The translations under genes and the position numbers were made by a program. The notes below the pieces were generated by a model. That model ran no database searches. It was given only the letters and a program-made list of their open reading frames with translations, and had not been told where the DNA came from. Shown here one piece after another: positions 7,901 through 10,421 of a DNA stretch of 10,421 nucleotides. Origin of the DNA: a bacterium (GTDB taxonomy: Bacteria > UBP14 > UBA6098); contig DAOWNU010000029.1 of NCBI GenBank assembly GCA_030642425.1, forward strand, positions 1 to 10,421. The letters run 5' to 3'. Within the stretch, counting starts at the first letter, position 1, and the number at the start of each line of letters is the position of its first letter.

Positions 7901-9222
7901 GGCTCGGCGGCTATAACGGCCCATCCGGCGGCTGGCGATTCGCGCGTTTCGACCTTTCCTCCAGAGCGGTTACGCCGGGCGCTCCGGTTCAATTCAAGTT
8001 CATCCAAACTGCGGACACCTATGTCCACGGCGAGGGCTGGTTCCTCGACGATATATCTTTGGCGCAATCGCAGGTCGCCTATCTCGGCGCGGGAAGTGTC
8101 GACCCGTTCGCGGGAAATACGGGCACCCAGTTCAAGTTTATCGTTCGTTACGCCTCTCCCGATGGCTACACGCCTTCCAATGCCCGGATCATTCTCGACG
8201 ATTCGAGCTATGTGATGACCTTCTCCGGCGTGGGCGAGCTTACCACGAGCGGGATCGTCTATAAATATGACACCTATCTTCCGGCGGGCGGCCACAGCTA
8301 CCATTACGAGTTCACGACCGGCGGACACACGCTTCGATTTCCGGCAACAGGCGAAATTGACGGGCCGTTCGTCTCCGCGCCTTTCTACGAATTCGATATC
8401 GGCCATACATCTTCGGGATTATCGCACTACGGCCCAACCGACGATTGGGAATACGGCGCGCCATCTTCCGGCCCGACGAGCGTTCCGATTGGAACCAGAT
8501 GCTGGGCGACACAGATCGACGGCTCATACCGGGACAGCTCCAGATCGAGGCTCGTTCTCCCCGCAATGGATTTGACCGAAATAGACCTGCCTTACTTGTG
8601 CTTTTATCATTGGTATCGCTTTCAGGGGGCGAGCAGTCCGTTTTTCCACGACGGCGGCAATGTGAAAATCGCTATCGACGGCTCGCCGGACACGTTCATT
8701 GTCCATCCGCAGTTCGGTTATGACGGCACGGCGTCGCAGTATAACCATTTTGTGAAATGGGAGACGATTTACGGCGACGACGATATCGGCAATTTTTGGC
8801 AATTCGAGGCGATAGACCTCTCCCCGTGGACCGGTCATATTGTTACGGTCTGTTTCGATTTCGGTTCGAGCAGCGCCAATGTCGAGGCCGGATGGTATAT
8901 AAATAATGTATATCTTGTGGGCGTCTCCGAAACTGGTGAGATTCATAACGTTAATCCCGAATTTCCTGAAAGGCTGTCTATTTCAGCCTCGCCGAACCCC
9001 TTCAATTCCGCGGTCGATATTCAGATTCGGGTTCCCGACAAAAACTGTGAACTGCGAATATACGACATTTCCGGCAGGCTGACCGCCGACCTGAGCGAGC
9101 GCATTTCGGAAAAATCGGAAACTATCCGCTGGGAGGCGCGGGATGTTCCAAGCGGCCTGTATTTTGCGAAACTCGTTTCCGGCGAGGCCTCCGCCGAAAT
9201 CACTCTAATCCTTGTGAAATAA
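4924..9222 (+). CDS. Secreted gingipain-like cysteine peptidase (family C25), multidomain, with C-terminal sorting-type module
   Basis: This 1432-residue exported protease shows, in order: a signal peptide (residues 1-20, ending ALA before FDIP); a C25-type propeptide (about 21-240, with the PELPVMRVIVQIPFG pattern); a C25 catalytic domain (about 244-575); a Ig-like module (about 580-660); two related modules each opening with an Asp-rich loop (about 664-780 and 780-900); a jelly-roll/MAM-like module (about 902-1050); a beta module (about 1051-1152); a second jelly-roll (about 1154-1340); and a C-terminal FlgD-like/type IX sorting-type module (about 1350-1432, SPNPFN, then PSGLYFAKL). The catalytic dyad is His444 (NYSGHGG) and Cys477 (ISNACVTG), 33 residues apart as in gingipain RgpB; YNLLGDPS closes the domain as usual. 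ATG 4924 follows AGGGGT and starts the signal peptide; the GTG at 4891 is less likely. Probable role: extracellular or surface protein degradation. The peptidase call is strong; the substrate and type IX export are inferred. Confidence 0.94.
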   Translation: MRKIRFLLCLTMFVAGLALAFDIPTGNEASLMLREGASENIVFDYSGTALRVEGVSGDGELFARLTFEGSYVGGEIGKPELPVMRVIVQIPFGSTPKIRIIERESEFFCLSELGCDMRIIPRQPPGVKLPGYEAPFTLDEETYSTDRFVFGDRVKIIDVSAARSFKIALIEIRPVDYNPVDRTISVLRSLSFAVETPGSDLAETRRIKERYACPAFDNILRPFLANPDAFSIAERWVPDVASLGFLIVAGDSYVDSARVIADWKSRKGYSVKLRSVSDLGGTASSIRSWILSEYDTAAVAPTFVLLIGDIGDVPSFTGGSSGSETDTPYGNMDGSGYIPELFVGRISPANSSQLGHFIHRTIDYEHFDIPTGHEDFADKACFLASNDGTFWALAEATHRYAVQTHFGPAGFTCDTIKAHSDPNHHIHTIQAINDGRMIVNYSGHGGYYSWAAPELDANDVEALTNYGEYPFVISNACVTGTFHLSECFGETWIRQLDKGAIGFLGASDNSYWDEDDEMERRMFDYTFDDEYYFMAGMMNTGLYGVYLAYPSNANYYYDEYNLLGDPSVALWFRAPEPLVGGHSSTITVGGDIAINISSGGSPLEEALVCATNDDAVHSVGYTNASGNITLATSGADMGDTIWITATAYNKIPYEGYAIVTGSGPWISLVGVETDDPSGDNDDVIDIGEEIDFTITILNSGTESAFSVDGFLRTANPEITPVDTIKSYGNIPVGVSRSNTTPFTCEFGAGISDGGNVEFSLHVGDAADSSWDLTFFVPVAAPVTGYVSHVIDDTPGGDGDGYPEPGEDFFLTATIDNSGGETARFMLIELAALPNPYVTVTSGVSGVDSIPPGEIRQNFPAFGLSVDAGCPTPYSVDLVLSAADYRGPVSIDTFSLSIGEAGFFDDCEAGTGDWTPDAFWHITQRRWTSPGHSWYSGIEDRYMHHDTIDVELISPEVVAPENPALTFWHYYLTEHNYDSCFVYYSTDGGSSWPRLGGYNGPSGGWRFARFDLSSRAVTPGAPVQFKFIQTADTYVHGEGWFLDDISLAQSQVAYLGAGSVDPFAGNTGTQFKFIVRYASPDGYTPSNARIILDDSSYVMTFSGVGELTTSGIVYKYDTYLPAGGHSYHYEFTTGGHTLRFPATGEIDGPFVSAPFYEFDIGHTSSGLSHYGPTDDWEYGAPSSGPTSVPIGTRCWATQIDGSYRDSSRSRLVLPAMDLTEIDLPYLCFYHWYRFQGASSPFFHDGGNVKIAIDGSPDTFIVHPQFGYDGTASQYNHFVKWETIYGDDDIGNFWQFEAIDLSPWTGHIVTVCFDFGSSSANVEAGWYINNVYLVGVSETGEIHNVNPEFPERLSISASPNPFNSAVDIQIRVPDKNCELRIYDISGRLTADLSERISEKSETIRWEARDVPSGLYFAKLVSGEASAEITLILVK

Positions 9223-9399
9223 GATTGATCGGATCGGGGAAAGCACCCGTCGGCACGCGCCGACTGCCAGTCGCCCCATTCTGCTCAATTCCCTCTTCTC
9301 CCTCTGTGCCCTCTGTGGTTTCCCCGGTGGGGTGGGGTAGGGAAATTTTGCATTGCTAAAGGGCTTGACTATTCGCCGCCGGATGACAATATTTGTTTT
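9223..9399. other. Intergenic stretch with hairpins and a short tandem repeat
   Basis: This gap holds no supportable ORF. It contains a perfect 6-bp hairpin with a 4-base loop (GTCGGC 9249-9254, GCCGAC 9259-9264), a 9-bp tandem duplication of CCCTCTGTG (9300-9317), and a C-rich/G-rich stem (CCCC 9322-9325, GGGG 9329-9332) followed by more G. No U-tract follows either stem, so I do not call a terminator for the peptidase gene. The last 35 bases are the nadC promoter. The look is of dispersed-repeat remnants. Confidence 0.5.
9365..9393 (+). promoter_or_regulatory. Candidate nadC promoter giving a leaderless mRNA
   Basis: TTGACT (9365-9370) and AATATT (9388-9393) are separated by 17 bp. A start seven bases after the -10 box falls at 9400, which is the A of the nadC ATG. 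No Shine-Dalgarno sequence lies before the ATG (the nearest purine run, GGATG at 9381, is too far and weak). Confidence 0.5.
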
Positions 9400-10254
9400 A
9401 TGAATTATCCCGAAGCGGAAATACATCGGCTGATAAAAATTGCGCTCGGTGAGGACATCGGGTCGGGCGATATAACGTCGCAAATGCTTGTCCCGGAAAC
9501 GACCGGGCTGCGCGCAAAAATTGTCGCGAAGGCGGACGGCGTTATTTGCGGCCTGCGGGCCGTGGCGGATGTCTATGACGCCCTGTTCGAGGGCGTGGTC
9601 GTAAAGGCCCTTTGCCACGACGGCGACCGGGTTTTCGCCGGGGATGTTATCGCGCGTGTCGAAGGCCCCGCGAGGGCGGTTCTCGCCGGCGAAAGGGTTG
9701 CGCTGAATATCCTCTGCCGGCTCAGCGGGATCGCCACAGCAACAGATAAATTCTCGAAATTGCTCGACGATACCGGCTGTCAGGTGCTCGACACGAGGAA
9801 AACGACACCCGGAATGCGGATGGCGGAGAAATATGCGGTCGCGACAGGCGGCGGCGGCAATCATCGCCTCGGCCTGTGGGATATGATTTTGATAAAGGAA
9901 AACCATATCGAGGCCGCGGGAGGGATAAGACGGGCGCTGGAAAAGATTTACAGCGAAGGACTTCCCGATGTTCCGGTCGAGATCGAGGTTAAGAATCTGG
10001 AGGAACTCGAGATCGCGCTCGAATTTCCGCTCGACCGGATAATGCTGGATAATTTCACCCCGGACAGTATTAAAAAAGCTGTGGCAATTCGTGAGAAAAC
10101 CGGGAAAGTCGTGCCGTTCGAGGCCTCGGGCGGGATAACGCTTGAAAATTGCCGTTCGTTCGCGGAGGCCGGAGTCGAGTTTATCTCCAGCGGGAGTTTG
10201 ACCCATTCCGTAAAGGCCCTCGATATTTCCATGATAGCCGGGGAGCGATATTGA
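9400..10254 (+). CDS. nadC: Nicotinate-nucleotide pyrophosphorylase (quinolinate phosphoribosyltransferase)
   Basis: NadC makes nicotinate mononucleotide, CO2 and pyrophosphate from quinolinate and PRPP in de novo NAD synthesis; it is cytoplasmic and dimeric in known cases. The 284 residues are the normal family length. Hallmarks in order: EDIGSGDITS (18-27), GERVALNILCRLSGIAT (97-113), the DTRKTTPGMR substrate-binding motif (131-140), GGGGNHRLGL (150-159), MILIKENHI (162-170), EIEV (194-197), IMLDNF (214-219), EASGGI (241-246) and SSGSLTHSVKALDISM (263-278). Basic residues contacting quinolinate and PRPP in the family (the RK of DTRKTT, the HR of NHR, the Lys of LIKENH) are all present. The N-terminus fits the family at ATG 9400, and no alternative upstream start is open. 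It follows the peptidase gene on the same strand with its own promoter. nadA and nadB are not in the window. Confidence 0.98.
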   Translation: MNYPEAEIHRLIKIALGEDIGSGDITSQMLVPETTGLRAKIVAKADGVICGLRAVADVYDALFEGVVVKALCHDGDRVFAGDVIARVEGPARAVLAGERVALNILCRLSGIATATDKFSKLLDDTGCQVLDTRKTTPGMRMAEKYAVATGGGGNHRLGLWDMILIKENHIEAAGGIRRALEKIYSEGLPDVPVEIEVKNLEELEIALEFPLDRIMLDNFTPDSIKKAVAIREKTGKVVPFEASGGITLENCRSFAEAGVEFISSGSLTHSVKALDISMIAGERY

Positions 10255-10291
10255 AGAAAATCCAAAGTTCAAGAAGATAGGGTTCAAGGGA

Positions 10292-10312
10292 TCGAGGGGT
10301 CGAGGGGTCGAG
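10292..10312. repeat. 8-bp tandem repeat, 2.6 copies
   Basis: TCGAGGGG occurs at 10292-10299 and 10300-10307 and is followed by TCGAG (10308-10312), all perfect. It directly abuts the left arm of the palindromic element at 10313. Confidence 0.7.
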
Positions 10313-10357
10313 TGTCACTCTCCCCCCATCACCTCTGGATTCCCGACGGGAGTGACA
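10313..10357. repeat. 45-bp palindromic repeat, relative of the element at 872-942
   Basis: The arms TGTCACTC (10313-10320) and GAGTGACA (10350-10357) are perfect 8-bp inverted repeats. The inner part shares TCTGGATTCC (10334-10343) with the right half of the first element (911-920), and the outer arms have the same TGTCA-TC style. It seems to be a shortened or diverged member of the same dispersed family. Confidence 0.6.
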
Positions 10358-10378
10358 GGTTGAGTGTGGAGTGGCTTT

Positions 10379-10407
10379 TTGACATTTGAGCCTTGGATTT
10401 AATTAAC
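10379..10407 (+). promoter_or_regulatory. Possible outward-facing promoter at the right edge
   Basis: TTGACA (10379-10384) is a perfect -35 match; the best -10 at 17-bp spacing is only ATTAAC (10402-10407), 3/6. An ATG follows at 10411, but the reading frame leaves the window after three codons. It is listed because the -35 box and the sharp rise in A+T suggest a gene beginning just past the edge. Confidence 0.25.
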
Positions 10408-10421
10408 ATAATGTGTTGTTA

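Larger units (their letters stand above)
10255..10421. other. Intergenic region downstream of nadC
   Basis: I see no supportable gene. The region contains two copies of GTTCAAG (10267-10273 and 10282-10288), an 8-bp tandem repeat, a palindromic repeat element and an AT-rich end that may hold a promoter for a gene beyond the window; these are listed separately. Confidence 0.5.

Noticed and set aside
9205..10287. 360-codon minus-strand frame opposite nadC
   Set aside because: NadC motifs run along the whole sense strand; the antisense product has no domain and no start signal of note.
1..10421. A defence, secretion or biosynthetic system encoded across the window
   Set aside because: Apart from the lone C25 peptidase and a small membrane protein, the genes are scattered housekeeping functions in several transcription units. 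Nothing ties them into a new system.

Overview
The window looks like ordinary chromosomal DNA of a bacterium with mid-range GC content. It holds seven protein genes: mtnA (partial), a TPR-repeat protein, pdxJ, xseA, a small membrane protein, a large secreted C25 (gingipain-type) peptidase and nadC. No RNA gene, CRISPR array, transposase or phage gene is visible. The best clue to the host is the peptidase. It has a signal peptide, Ig-like and jelly-roll modules, and a C-terminal tail starting with an SPNPFN motif and ending in the ...PSGLYFAKL... pattern. Such tails are typical of type IX secretion/FlgD-like sorting modules in the Fibrobacterota-Chlorobi-Bacteroidota (FCB) group and allied candidate phyla such as Cloacimonadota, Zixibacteria, KSB1 and WOR-3. 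That placement is inference; no ribosomal or marker gene is present to confirm it.

Layout, left to right. (1) 1-756, minus: mtnA of methionine salvage, its 3' end cut off by the window edge. (2) 757-984: intergenic, with a candidate mtnA promoter and a 71-bp nested palindromic repeat. (3) 985-2277, minus: a cytoplasmic protein made almost entirely of about eleven TPR units. (4) 2278-2553: divergent promoter region between the TPR gene and pdxJ. (5) 2554-3291 pdxJ (vitamin B6) and 3284-4477 xseA (exonuclease VII large subunit), overlapping by 8 bp and probably translationally coupled; no xseB follows. (6) 4566-4742, minus: a 58-residue two-helix membrane protein, divergent from (7) 4924-9222, plus: the 1432-residue C25 peptidase. 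(8) 9223-9399: repeat-like intergenic DNA. (9) 9400-10254, plus: nadC (NAD biosynthesis). (10) 10255-10421: non-coding DNA with an 8-bp tandem repeat, a second copy of the palindromic repeat family and a possible outward-facing promoter.

The genes do not form one pathway. mtnA, pdxJ and nadC are housekeeping cofactor or salvage genes; xseA is a DNA repair enzyme; the peptidase is the only obvious accessory gene. I found no convincing undescribed multi-gene system. The most useful observations are regulatory. Five candidate promoters share an NATATT -10 box 16-17 bp downstream of a TTG-starting -35 box. The nadC promoter is placed so that its predicted transcription start falls on the A of the ATG, with no Shine-Dalgarno sequence, which suggests a leaderless mRNA.
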